Below, one piece after another: positions 42,681-51,010 of a stretch of DNA of 64,000 nucleotides. This DNA is from an uncultured Muribaculaceae bacterium (lineage in GTDB: Bacteria > Bacteroidota > Bacteroidia > Bacteroidales > Muribaculaceae). Below the pieces are notes generated by a model. That model ran no database searches. It was not told the DNA's origin and worked only from the letters and a program-made list of their open reading frames with translations. The stretch covers positions 248,001 to 312,000 of the forward strand of contig CAUBJF010000001.1 of the NCBI GenBank assembly GCA_958436175.1. The letters run 5' to 3'. Position numbers and translations under genes: made by a program. Position 1 is the stretch's first letter; every line of letters starts with the position of its first letter.

Positions 42681-44858
42681 CTATGCTCCAAGTTCGAGTT
42701 GGTTCCTGACCAGATTATAATAATGACCACGACGGGCAACAAGCTCCTCGTGTGTTCCCGTCTCTACTACACATCCGCCGTCCATCACCACTATCTTGTC
42801 AGCATTACGCACTGTCGACAGACGATGGGCGACAACAACGACGGTACGACCACGGTAGAACCTGTCGAGATTCTCAACAATCTCGCGCTCGTTGCTCGCG
42901 TCAAGAGAATTAGTTGCCTCGTCGAGAAAGATGAACGACGGATTGCGGTACACCGCCCTTGCAATCAATATCCTCTGTCGTTGGCCCTGGCTTAGACCAT
43001 TGCCTTCTGCGCCTATCTTCGTGTCGTACTTCAATGGGAGACTCATGATATAGTCATGGATATTGGCGATACGTGCTGCCGACTCCAGCCTTTCACGGTC
43101 GATTTCTCCGTCATCGACAGCGATGTTACGTTCTATACTTTCTGAGAATATAAAGCCGTCCTGCATCACTACTCCGCACTGACGGCGCCACCATTTCAGG
43201 CTGTAGGCCGAAATGTCGCGTCCTGCTATACGGATTGACCCTCCCAGTACCGGATAATAGCCAAGCATCAGCTTCACGAGCGTGGTCTTTCCGCATCCCG
43301 ACGCTCCTACTATCGCCGTAACTTTCCCTGACGGTATCTCCATACTAACATCATGGATAGTATCCTTGATGGCAAAATAATCGTACCTGAAACGTACCTT
43401 ATCCAGTACTATGGAGCGATTGCTATCCTTAAACGCTGTAAGCACACCCGTCTTTTCTTCATCTTCTGCGGAATAGACCTCGCCGATTCTTTCCAGAGCG
43501 ATCCTGACATCCTGAATTTGATAAACTGAACCGACAAGTTGTATCAGTGGAGCGTTTAGTTGCCCTATAATATATTGTATTGCCAACATTCCTCCGATAG
43601 TCATATCGGAATCTATCACGGCTTTTGCCGCAAGGACTGTTATCAAAGCATTTTTTACTTCATTTATAAAAACACCTCCGGTTTGTTGTATCTGCTGCAA
43701 TCTAAGGCTTTGCCATTGTACATCGAACAGACCTTTTCTTGTTCCGGCCCATTCGGCAGAACGTCGACTTTCGCAATCCTGTAACTTTATCTCCTGCATG
43801 GACGATACGAGCTGATAGTTGACGGTCGAATAAAGCGATTGTACCCTGAATAAATCGTAATCAAGAGTTTTTCGACGAGCCATGAATACGGACACCCATA
43901 GACAGTACAGCAGGCTTGCCATCAGGTATACAAGAAATATCAACCTATCATAATAGAAAAGCACAAATCCAAAGATGATAAAGTTGGAGACCGAAACTAT
44001 CATCCCGACGCTTTGAGTTGTAAGGAATGTCTCTATCCTCGCATGATCATTTATTCTTTGTAAGATGTCACCTCTGTTCCGATTCTCGAAGAAGGACATG
44101 GGCAGACGAAACAAACGCATCAAAAACGAGCAGACAAGGTCCACATTTACCAACATCGACATCTTTATCACCATCCGGTCTCTAAAGAAATCGCTTGAGG
44201 TACGCCCGAGTACAATCATAAGTTCGCCAAGCAGCAAAAGCCAGATAAAACCTATGTCCTCATTCTTTATTCCACTGTCAACGATTGCCTGTGTCAGAAA
44301 AGGAAGCAGCAACTGCAAAAGACTGCCACACAACAAAGCCAGCAGCACAATCAGGATACGCCGGCGATATCTGATGAAACAGGAAAGCATGAACTTAGCC
44401 GGCTCAAGCTTTTTATCCTTTGACTGTCCCTCATGTATTTTCCCGAAATCTTGGCCCGGTTCGATTATCAGGCAGGTAGCATTACCTTCACATAGACATT
44501 TCTTCTCAAACTCTTCTGTGTCTATCTTCTTCCTTCCACTTCGAGGATCTGAAATATAAAATTTGTCTTTCTTTATTTTATATAATACCACAAAATGATT
44601 CTGCTCCCAATGAATTATACATGGCAACACAACCTCTTGTAGGCGGGCGAGAGTCAGGCGGACGCAGACGGTTTCGAAACCAAGCTTTTCCGCCGTTTTC
44701 GACAAACCGAGAAGAGATGTGCCCTCTTTTGTGAAGGGGCACATCTGCGACAAAAAATACAATGAATATCTTTTCCCATAGCTCATGCAGACCATCGCAA
44801 GACAAGCGATTCCACATTGCATCGAATCGTGCTGTTTAAGCCATGGAAACACACCCAT
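42681..44858 (-). CDS. C39-peptidase ABC exporter for double-glycine peptides
   Basis: 725 residues from the ATG at 44858 (a GTG one codon earlier is possible), coupled to the barrel gene by TGATG. The N-terminal C39 protease has KQHDSMQCGIACLAM (Cys15), a His in WEQNHFVVLYKI and ISDPRSG; then about six membrane helices; then an ABC domain with Walker A GASGCGKTTL, signature LSQGQRQRIL and Walker B FIFLDEATNSLD. The family cuts leaders after Gly-Gly and exports the core peptide. The precursor upstream has exactly such a leader. Confidence 0.93.
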   Translation of the reverse strand: MGVFPWLKQHDSMQCGIACLAMVCMSYGKRYSLYFLSQMCPFTKEGTSLLGLSKTAEKLGFETVCVRLTLARLQEVVLPCIIHWEQNHFVVLYKIKKDKFYISDPRSGRKKIDTEEFEKKCLCEGNATCLIIEPGQDFGKIHEGQSKDKKLEPAKFMLSCFIRYRRRILIVLLALLCGSLLQLLLPFLTQAIVDSGIKNEDIGFIWLLLLGELMIVLGRTSSDFFRDRMVIKMSMLVNVDLVCSFLMRLFRLPMSFFENRNRGDILQRINDHARIETFLTTQSVGMIVSVSNFIIFGFVLFYYDRLIFLVYLMASLLYCLWVSVFMARRKTLDYDLFRVQSLYSTVNYQLVSSMQEIKLQDCESRRSAEWAGTRKGLFDVQWQSLRLQQIQQTGGVFINEVKNALITVLAAKAVIDSDMTIGGMLAIQYIIGQLNAPLIQLVGSVYQIQDVRIALERIGEVYSAEDEEKTGVLTAFKDSNRSIVLDKVRFRYDYFAIKDTIHDVSMEIPSGKVTAIVGASGCGKTTLVKLMLGYYPVLGGSIRIAGRDISAYSLKWWRRQCGVVMQDGFIFSESIERNIAVDDGEIDRERLESAARIANIHDYIMSLPLKYDTKIGAEGNGLSQGQRQRILIARAVYRNPSFIFLDEATNSLDASNEREIVENLDRFYRGRTVVVVAHRLSTVRNADKIVVMDGGCVVETGTHEELVARRGHYYNLVRNQLELGA

Positions 44859-46933
44859 CACTCAAATTTTGCTTTGCTGTCCGAACGAAGACCACTGTCG
44901 CCTCCTTCATTCTGAATAGCCTTGGATGCGTGCCAACGGGCTCGGCCCTTGCTGAACGACCACGTAACCCCAAGGCGTATCAAATGGTTGAGTGGCTTAT
45001 AATCCTGTCGATTCGTATAGCTGAAACCCGGAATACTTGCTTCCGATAATTCTTTCTGTGAAAGATAATTCCATCCTGCACTGACAGACCATGAATTGTG
45101 CGACCATTGAACTTTAGCGGAGTACTGCGCGCTCGAACGTGTGAAAATATCGCCCAACCATGATTTGACCGGTGAATTAGTGGCCAAAACAGCCTGCCAG
45201 TCACCCTTATGGAACGTTACAGATCCTCCGAAACGCCAGTTGTCGTACGACACTCTTTGATTAGGCGTCGGAATATAGGTATGCATGTATTCAACATAGG
45301 GCGACAGACTCAACCAAGGCAGAACCTCAAAACGGAAATAAAAGTTGACACCGTACTTTTGGAAATGATTCACATTCATAGGGAAACGATATACGGTATT
45401 CCCGTCAACCGACAACACATTCGCTATCGCGTTATGTCCATAGCTCCAGTACAGCTGCGCATTACCGGTGTACTTACCCTGGAATTTTCCTATTACGAGC
45501 CTATTGCTTAATGTAGGGCTGGGTTTGAGATAAGAATTACCAGTGGCTATATAATCCATGTCAAGATTCGTCTCGCTTTCGACGAGCTGTCCTATAGAGG
45601 GTGTGCTGGTATCCAGGGTAGAAGTAAACTGCACCGAGCTTCCTTTCAGTTTACCTGTCGGCCACCAGTCGGTATATAGTCTGAAATATGGTGAATACGA
45701 GGTCTTTTTATAGAATCCCGAGTTTTCGGCTATAAGTTTCATGCCGCCGGAAGCAATTAGAGTCTTGTTGTTTTTGTTCCACATCAAATCAAAAAGAGCA
45801 AATCCGGTTGTCATTTTCGGTGTCTCCCTACTTTCCGCAAAAATCTGGCGACTACGCAGATGAGACACAGTAGCCGAGACGTCGAAATAAGCGTCCAGAA
45901 AACGTGTGATATAAGTTACAGAACCTATCATATTATAGTTTCTGCTCTTGAGCCTGTTCTCCATCGTAGCGTCCATTCCCACATAAGAGCCGCCCATACG
46001 CTGCTCTATCATATTCGTAGAATGGGAATTTCCGAAGTTATTTACAAGGTTCACCGACAATTGACGCTGGTTGGAGAAGAAATATGAGTAGTATATGTCG
46101 ACATTGACATGAGATGTGAGACTACGGAGATCTCTCAGGCTGGTGCCATGAACGGTTTCATCTTTAGTCTTAAGCGAGATATCCCTTGGATATTTCTCAT
46201 GTCCCGGATTGTAGAGATAGGTAACCGTTGTGTTGAAGAGGTGCTTCCCCTGATAGCGCTGATAGGTTCCTCTGAGCTGTTCGTAATGCCCCGAAATCCT
46301 GGAATCCTTACCAGAATAGCGCGTCGTAATCCCCGACGGATAGCAGTATTCGGCAAAATTTTCAATATCTCCCGTATTGCGGTAGCTGTTATAGAAGTTG
46401 ACGCTTATCATGTTGAGCGAGTCTCGGAAGGAAGCCGTCACTTGATTATCGCCGAATCCCGAAGTCACTGCGTTGTTTGCGTTGATGTATGCCGAATAGT
46501 ACTGATCGTGCTTACGCTTCAGCACGATATTGGCCACCGGGCCGTCCGTAAAGGCCAGATAGCGGCCTGGAGTGACATCATAGTACTCTACATATTTTAT
46601 ATCGTCACCCTTAAAAGAACGGAGGTCGATGCCTTGCGAAGGGACCCCGTTGATAAGAATATAGACTTTCTTGCGGTTATAGGAATAAAGCTCTGTTTCG
46701 TTTATTTCCGGAGAAAAACGGCTCAGGCTCGAGACCGCATCAAGAGCGTTCGTGCCGAAACTACGGTTGTCCTTCGATAGATACAGTACTATGTGGTCAC
46801 CCTTATGTTCCTCTCTCGCGCCCTTCACTTCGATTTCCTGAAGTTCTATTGCCGTACTGTCGTTAGTCTCGCCGCGTGCAACGGTCCCCGCCAAAATCAG
46901 CACTAATAAAAAAATGATTCTTAAATTTACCAT
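44858..46933 (-). CDS. TonB-dependent-receptor-like outer-membrane barrel
   Basis: 691 residues with a signal peptide (residues ~1-21) and a plug-like domain (ELQEIEVKGAREEHKGDHIV, VYILINGVPSQG, RYLAFTDGPVANIVLKRK) followed by repeated aromatic beta-strands to the C-terminus. It lacks a carboxypeptidase-regulatory N-domain and is a little short for a full receptor. It lies between the rSAM maturase and the exporter, so it may move the peptide across the outer membrane or confer self-protection; both are inference. It has its own consensus promoter. Confidence 0.8.
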   Translation of the reverse strand: MVNLRIIFLLVLILAGTVARGETNDSTAIELQEIEVKGAREEHKGDHIVLYLSKDNRSFGTNALDAVSSLSRFSPEINETELYSYNRKKVYILINGVPSQGIDLRSFKGDDIKYVEYYDVTPGRYLAFTDGPVANIVLKRKHDQYYSAYINANNAVTSGFGDNQVTASFRDSLNMISVNFYNSYRNTGDIENFAEYCYPSGITTRYSGKDSRISGHYEQLRGTYQRYQGKHLFNTTVTYLYNPGHEKYPRDISLKTKDETVHGTSLRDLRSLTSHVNVDIYYSYFFSNQRQLSVNLVNNFGNSHSTNMIEQRMGGSYVGMDATMENRLKSRNYNMIGSVTYITRFLDAYFDVSATVSHLRSRQIFAESRETPKMTTGFALFDLMWNKNNKTLIASGGMKLIAENSGFYKKTSYSPYFRLYTDWWPTGKLKGSSVQFTSTLDTSTPSIGQLVESETNLDMDYIATGNSYLKPSPTLSNRLVIGKFQGKYTGNAQLYWSYGHNAIANVLSVDGNTVYRFPMNVNHFQKYGVNFYFRFEVLPWLSLSPYVEYMHTYIPTPNQRVSYDNWRFGGSVTFHKGDWQAVLATNSPVKSWLGDIFTRSSAQYSAKVQWSHNSWSVSAGWNYLSQKELSEASIPGFSYTNRQDYKPLNHLIRLGVTWSFSKGRARWHASKAIQNEGGDSGLRSDSKAKFE

Positions 46934-46971
46934 ATGGATATATTTTTAAGAATAAGAAACGACAACACTCA

Positions 46972-47003
46972 CAAAGATAACATCATTCTTACATATCCGC
47001 AAA
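46972..47003 (-). promoter_or_regulatory. Internal promoter before the barrel-exporter pair
   Basis: Minus strand TTTG (47003-47000), 20 bases, TATCTTTG (46979-46972), directly after the rSAM stop. Exact consensus, so barrel, exporter and stub can be transcribed apart from the precursor. Confidence 0.7.
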
Positions 47004-47004
47004 A

Positions 47005-48288
47005 TTATTTGAATTCATTTTCAAGATATTTCATTATCGAGTGTTCTATCTTCTCCGCTGAAAGGTCGTACTTGCAATAATCGCCGCCCCTAACGCATTC
47101 TCTCGGACATAGCCCCATGCATACAGGCAGATGTTTGCATGAGCGGCACCGCTCTTTGTCCCAGGTAGACGAGATATATCTTTTGTCTATATCATCCCGC
47201 CACTCTATTAATCCGTTTCCACATAAGCGGCCCAAAGGCTCTTTAAGATACAGATCGTCGCTCGCCGTACATTTCACCACCGACCCGTCGTAGTTTATAG
47301 CATTGTAATATTTCTTATTGGCGTAGCAAGATATGAAGCCACTCGAAGGATTCCAGCGTTCTACCCTGTATCCTGCCTGTGAAAATCCGTCGAGGATTCT
47401 ATGGATTGTATCAACAAACATCGGATCCGGCTTCTCCTGCCAGACTTTCCTCGGAGTTATGAGCACTCGGTTTCTGTTTATCTGTTCTATGAATTCATTG
47501 ACCTGAGTCACAATGCGCTCTGTCAATGTCCGGCTCGTGTAGTTGATACGGAGATTGATTGTCACTGAATCCGATATCTTAAGGATATTGTTGATATTTT
47601 TCAACACATGATTGAACGCCGAATCAAGTCCTCTCTGAAACTTAACCTTGTCGTGGTGCTCGCGGTCGCCGTCCAAAGTTATCTGAAAATTCCTGAAACG
47701 GAGTTCACCGAGCTTGGACGCGACTTTTTCTGTCAGAAAATAACCGTTTGTAGTAGACGACACATGCATCGGCACCCCTTTTTCGTCGCAACGAGCAATG
47801 GCGTAACGTGTAAGTGGTTCGATATTTTTTTCGAAATACATAAACGGCTCGCCCCCGAACCAGTCAAGGTGGAGATACTCTATTTTTTCTTCATCGAGCA
47901 TATAGTCAATATGGCGCTTGATTGCATCCATCGTGTCTTTATTCATCGACGACGGAACATGACTCTGAATACAGTACCAACAATTGTAGTTGCAGTTCAG
48001 CGTCGGGAGAATTACCAAAAAATAATCCTTGCTATTAATCGAAGCCACGTTTCTCTCTCTTATTACCGCAAGTTCGTCTACATCATCATCGATTATAAAA
48101 TTATTCTCAGACAAACGCGAGTACAACGAGGGACTTTGAAAAGCCAAAAGATCCAAGTTAGAATACAATGCCGATTCCAATTTTTTACCCAAGGTTTCCC
48201 CAATCCTGAAGAATGACTTACTTACTCCATTGAACCAATAGGAATAGCCATCCTTATTGAATATATAGTTGTATTTGCTGGCCTTCAT
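47005..48288 (-). CDS. Radical SAM/SPASM peptide maturase
   Basis: 427 residues. N-terminal ~85 residues resemble a small recognition region without a clear fold. The SAM cluster is LNCNYNCWYC (Cys99, Cys103, Cys106). GGEP-type motif DWFGGEPFMYF and QITLDGDREHHD follow. The C-terminal SPASM domain has CRSCKHLPVC, CPRECVRGGDYC (Cys381, 384, 390, 394, 398, 405) plus earlier Cys, enough for two auxiliary [4Fe-4S] clusters. Such enzymes install thioether, C-C or epimer modifications on RiPP precursors. The Cys-rich precursor just upstream is the presumed substrate. Confidence 0.92.
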   Translation of the reverse strand: MKASKYNYIFNKDGYSYWFNGVSKSFFRIGETLGKKLESALYSNLDLLAFQSPSLYSRLSENNFIIDDDVDELAVIRERNVASINSKDYFLVILPTLNCNYNCWYCIQSHVPSSMNKDTMDAIKRHIDYMLDEEKIEYLHLDWFGGEPFMYFEKNIEPLTRYAIARCDEKGVPMHVSSTTNGYFLTEKVASKLGELRFRNFQITLDGDREHHDKVKFQRGLDSAFNHVLKNINNILKISDSVTINLRINYTSRTLTERIVTQVNEFIEQINRNRVLITPRKVWQEKPDPMFVDTIHRILDGFSQAGYRVERWNPSSGFISCYANKKYYNAINYDGSVVKCTASDDLYLKEPLGRLCGNGLIEWRDDIDKRYISSTWDKERCRSCKHLPVCMGLCPRECVRGGDYCKYDLSAEKIEHSIMKYLENEFK

Positions 48289-48309
48289 TTAATATATGTA
48301 TTACACGTA

Positions 48310-48351
48310 TTTTTACGACTGACGGAAGTATGAAGCCGTCAGTCGTAAAAA
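48310..48351 (-). repeat. Perfect 16-base inverted repeat after the precursor gene
   Basis: TTTTTACGACTGACGG (48310-48325) and its complement (48336-48351) with a 10-base loop, starting four bases past the precursor stop. The 3' arm on the minus strand ends in A, not T, so it lacks the U-tract of an intrinsic terminator. It may stabilise the 3' end of a short abundant precursor mRNA while letting some transcription through to the maturase. Confidence 0.75.
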
Positions 48352-48354
48352 TTA

Positions 48355-48585
48355 CTAAAGAGCTATATGACACGTTTCTCCCTGTGTGGGACAATTCCCT
48401 TGTATTAGCAATGCTCCGCAGAGATTTTCCTTATTCACACATTCGGTTTGATCCACACCTCCGCCACAACCGGCTTTATCATTTATACACTTTGTCTGGC
48501 TGCAGATAGATGCATCTGCGCCGCCTCGAATTTCGAGGGCTTCGAGTTCGAGGATTTCCTCTCTGGAGAACATTTTCTTATCCAT
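48355..48585 (-). CDS. RiPP precursor peptide with Gly-Gly leader and Cys-rich repeat core
   Basis: 76 residues. Leader residues 1-22 (FSREEILELEALEIRGG at its end) have the acidic-hydrophobic helix and Gly-Gly cut site recognised by C39 exporters. The 54-residue core holds seven Cys at 28, 33, 40, 49, 56, 65 and 72. The core from residue 30 is three tandem 16-residue repeats. The neighbours are an rSAM/SPASM maturase and a C39 exporter, so this is the likely substrate of both. Resembles the GG-leader 'natural product precursor' peptides of Bacteroidetes; the modification type is not known. Confidence 0.88.
   Translation of the reverse strand: MDKKMFSREEILELEALEIRGGADASICSQTKCINDKAGCGGGVDQTECVNKENLCGALLIQGNCPTQGETCHIAL
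48358..48498 (-). repeat. Three tandem 16-residue coding repeats in the precursor core
   Basis: Residues 30-45, 46-61 and 62-76 align as Q-[TG]-x-C-x6-C-x5: QTKCINDKAGCGGGVD, QTECVNKENLCGALLI and QGNCPTQGETCHIAL (last unit one residue short). The Cys pairs 33/40, 49/56 and 65/72 repeat exactly every 16 residues; other positions have diverged. Confidence 0.82.
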
Positions 48586-48665
48586 TCTCGCTTCTTTTTA
48601 ATTGTTAGTAATTATTAGTTAGACTTGACCTTTGAAGATGGTTATTCAGTAGGTCGTTATTGCAT

Positions 48666-49052
48666 TCAAAGATTAACTGTGGCAACGAAAGTATGATTGC
48701 CGTCGGTCGTACAAGTAAGTATGTACTCCCCATACAGGCCAGGCAGGCTTGCTCTTTTATCTTCCTCGGTTACTGTAGCTGTCCAAACAAGCGCATCTCC
48801 GGAACTCAGCTCCACGTCGACATACTCGACACCTTCCGGAACTTCTACTTCTATCTCTGTCGGAGAAATCCAACATAAGATGTAGTTAATACCCGGCAAT
48901 CTTGGTCTTTTATCTGAAGAATCCTCATGCTTTGGAACTATAACTTTTTCTTTTGGTTTATTTACATCTTTAGAGTCATCACCCCACATAGTGACAACAC
49001 TAAATATGGATAGAAAAATTAGAACAAACGAAATACGTAGAAACTTTAGCAT
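48666..49052 (-). CDS. Small secreted beta-rich protein, DUF3244-like
   Basis: 128 residues from the ATG at 49052, giving a signal peptide (FLRISFVLIFLSIFSVVTMW). A charged linker follows (KEKVIVPKHEDSSDKRPRLPG), then a beta-sandwich-like C-terminus (SPTEIEVEVPEGVEYVDVEL, YILTCTTDGNHTFVATV), reminiscent of DUF3244 domains. It lies 80 bases upstream of the RiPP precursor behind a consensus promoter; no separate promoter is seen for the precursor, so they may share a transcript. Confidence 0.65.
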   Translation of the reverse strand: MLKFLRISFVLIFLSIFSVVTMWGDDSKDVNKPKEKVIVPKHEDSSDKRPRLPGINYILCWISPTEIEVEVPEGVEYVDVELSSGDALVWTATVTEEDKRASLPGLYGEYILTCTTDGNHTFVATVNL

Positions 49053-49076
49053 ATAAATATCATATTTGATTTTCAG

Positions 49077-49109
49077 CAAAGTTACCTTAACAAATATGAT
49101 ATGACCAAA
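49077..49109 (-). promoter_or_regulatory. Promoter of the small secreted protein/RiPP precursor unit
   Basis: Minus strand TTTG (49109-49106), 21 bases, TAACTTTG (49084-49077), about 25 bases before the ATG at 49052. The surrounding gap (49081-49274) is strongly AT-rich with no other gene recognised. Confidence 0.68.
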
Positions 49110-49274
49110 TTTTTACGTAGATTTCGTTTGTTCTATCTATTACACAACTTATTGATAATCATTATATTACCGATAATACAAACGGCTGTTTTTTGTCTTG
49201 GCGAAAACTATCTAATAATCAACCACTTAGGAATTTTCAACACAGATAAAGCCAAATTATTGATTGTTAGTTTC

Positions 49275-50930
49275 TTAGCCCAAAATCTTAAGAAATTTTT
49301 CACTTTCCGCACTTTCCAAGCTTAATATTTTCCTCTTAAGGCGAGCTTTTCTGTTATACACAGACTCAATCTTCTCCTCCTTAAGAAAAAGTGTAATAGT
49401 ATTTGCAGAAAGACCAATAGAAGAATAAAGGAACAATAGATAATCGGCTCTTTTAAGACTTGGGAACACATTCCTAAATGATCTCATCAAATTATTCTCA
49501 TTAGTATCTACGAAATCTTCAAGCTCAGATATGAGTTCATTATTCTCGGAATAGGAATAGATAAGTTCATCTATTCTTTTTTGAACAATCGCATTTTTTA
49601 TTTTTAAAGATGAACTGAAGTATGCAGCGCAAACTTTATCAAGCTCTTTAAATCTGTGAAGTATCATGACCCCTAACTTTAATCTATATTCTTCGTGAGA
49701 AAGGTTCAAAAGATCTAACGATTGTTTTAGAGTATCAATATTTGAGAGTTCTATTTCAATTTCTCTATTTAATACCTTAATACGATTTTGTTGTTTCCGA
49801 TAGATTAGGAAACCCATATAGAGCAAAATAATGACAACTAAGATAAATGAAAGGATAAATATGATACGTTCTTTTTGAGCATTGTCTTCTTCCAATTTCC
49901 TTAGTTTATTCTGCTTGTTCAAGGCTTCTGAAAACGAAAGGTTAAAGTTTTCATTCAATGAGGATTGAAGTGTACTCGATTCAATATCAAGTAGGCTGTC
50001 AAGAGCTTCAATAGCGAATGAGAGATTACCATCCTTTGAGCCTTTCAAAAATCTATAGATATATGCGCTCGGAGGTAACGTATCACATTCTAAAATATCA
50101 GGTCCTTCCTTTCCTAATAAAACACGAGCTGACTCTATATAGTACAATATATCGGCATCTTCTAACGAGTCTATTCTCATTCCCGATGCAGAATCTATTA
50201 CTTTATCATATTCGTGAAGGCCATACAATGATTTTGTATTAACCCTCTGCAATAGATGAATCATCCACTCATCACTCGAACCCTTTATTGAATCCAAGCC
50301 TTGCCTACATATTTCTACCGCTTCCCTGTACTGAGAATCATTAAGATATGCGCCGGCCAGAGTAACAAATGCAAAATTGCGGAAAGTCGTTTCCTCTGTT
50401 TTGTTTAAGTAGCTCAATGACTTCTTAGCATATTCAAGACAGTCCGATGATCGATAAGTTTTCAAGTAGACATTACTCAATTCTGCTGCACAACGTCCTT
50501 TCCAAAAGTTATCATCTAATTCATCTGCAATCCATAAAGCATGATTATAAGCCAAAGCAGCTTCAGGGTAATGTTTAGCCGCAAACAATATAGAACCATG
50601 GTAGAAATACGACAGCATGCGACGGCGAGGGTCGTCGTGTCTGTCGAAATAGCGGACGGCTATGGCGATGAGGGAGTCGTCGGTGCGGTCGATATAGTTG
50701 CGGTCCTCCGCACGGGTGAGAGTAAGGGCATACATCGCTCTTTCACGTTCACCACGAAGCCGGGTCGAATCCACGGTTCGCATAATGGCGAGAGCCGAGT
50801 CCGGGAATGAATCGACAAGGGCTTCAGCCCGAAGGATACGGGCATCGACATCGCCACGGGAACAGCTCCACGACATGCACGCGACGAAAGAAGCCACTAA
50901 GAGAGACAGTATGCCTACAAGGTTTTTCAA
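49275..50930 (-). CDS. TPR lipoprotein-type membrane regulator with C-terminal HTH-like region
   Basis: 551 residues. Signal with a possible lipobox (CMSWSC, Cys23), tetratricopeptide-like helices (~60-330), one membrane helix (IIFILSFILVVIILLYMGFL, ~356-377), a coiled-coil (~378-400) and a C-terminal region around RNVFPSLKRADYLLFLYSSI (~495-545) that resembles LuxR-like helix-turn-helix tails of Bacteroidetes membrane regulators. It adjoins the RiPP cluster and may control it, sensing outside the cytoplasm. The first ~105 codons are GC-rich like the nuo genes, whereas the rest is strikingly AT-rich. Confidence 0.7.
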   Translation of the reverse strand: MKNLVGILSLLVASFVACMSWSCSRGDVDARILRAEALVDSFPDSALAIMRTVDSTRLRGERERAMYALTLTRAEDRNYIDRTDDSLIAIAVRYFDRHDDPRRRMLSYFYHGSILFAAKHYPEAALAYNHALWIADELDDNFWKGRCAAELSNVYLKTYRSSDCLEYAKKSLSYLNKTEETTFRNFAFVTLAGAYLNDSQYREAVEICRQGLDSIKGSSDEWMIHLLQRVNTKSLYGLHEYDKVIDSASGMRIDSLEDADILYYIESARVLLGKEGPDILECDTLPPSAYIYRFLKGSKDGNLSFAIEALDSLLDIESSTLQSSLNENFNLSFSEALNKQNKLRKLEEDNAQKERIIFILSFILVVIILLYMGFLIYRKQQNRIKVLNREIEIELSNIDTLKQSLDLLNLSHEEYRLKLGVMILHRFKELDKVCAAYFSSSLKIKNAIVQKRIDELIYSYSENNELISELEDFVDTNENNLMRSFRNVFPSLKRADYLLFLYSSIGLSANTITLFLKEEKIESVYNRKARLKRKILSLESAESEKFLKILG

Positions 50931-50951
50931 TTCGGGGGTAGGGAAAAATGA

Positions 50952-50984
50952 AGACCGGTGTCACGCGGCTGGTGGCACCGGTCT
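50952..50984 (-). terminator. Terminator of the atp-nuo block
   Basis: AGACCGGTGTCA (50952-50963) pairs with TGGCACCGGTCT (50973-50984), one G-U, nine-base loop. On the minus strand it is followed by TCATTTTTCCC. Lies 26 bases past the nuoN stop. Confidence 0.78.
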
Positions 50985-51010
50985 GTATGGATTATGGAAT
51001 GGGATACGAA

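Noticed and set aside
48310..48351. Intrinsic terminator after the RiPP precursor
   Set aside because: Perfect stem, but the transcribed 3' side is A-rich rather than U-rich, so it was recorded as an inverted repeat instead.
49101..49325. 74-codon plus-strand frame near the regulator stop
   Set aside because: AT-rich stretch overlapping the regulator 3' end antisense; no promoter facing it, no homology recognised.
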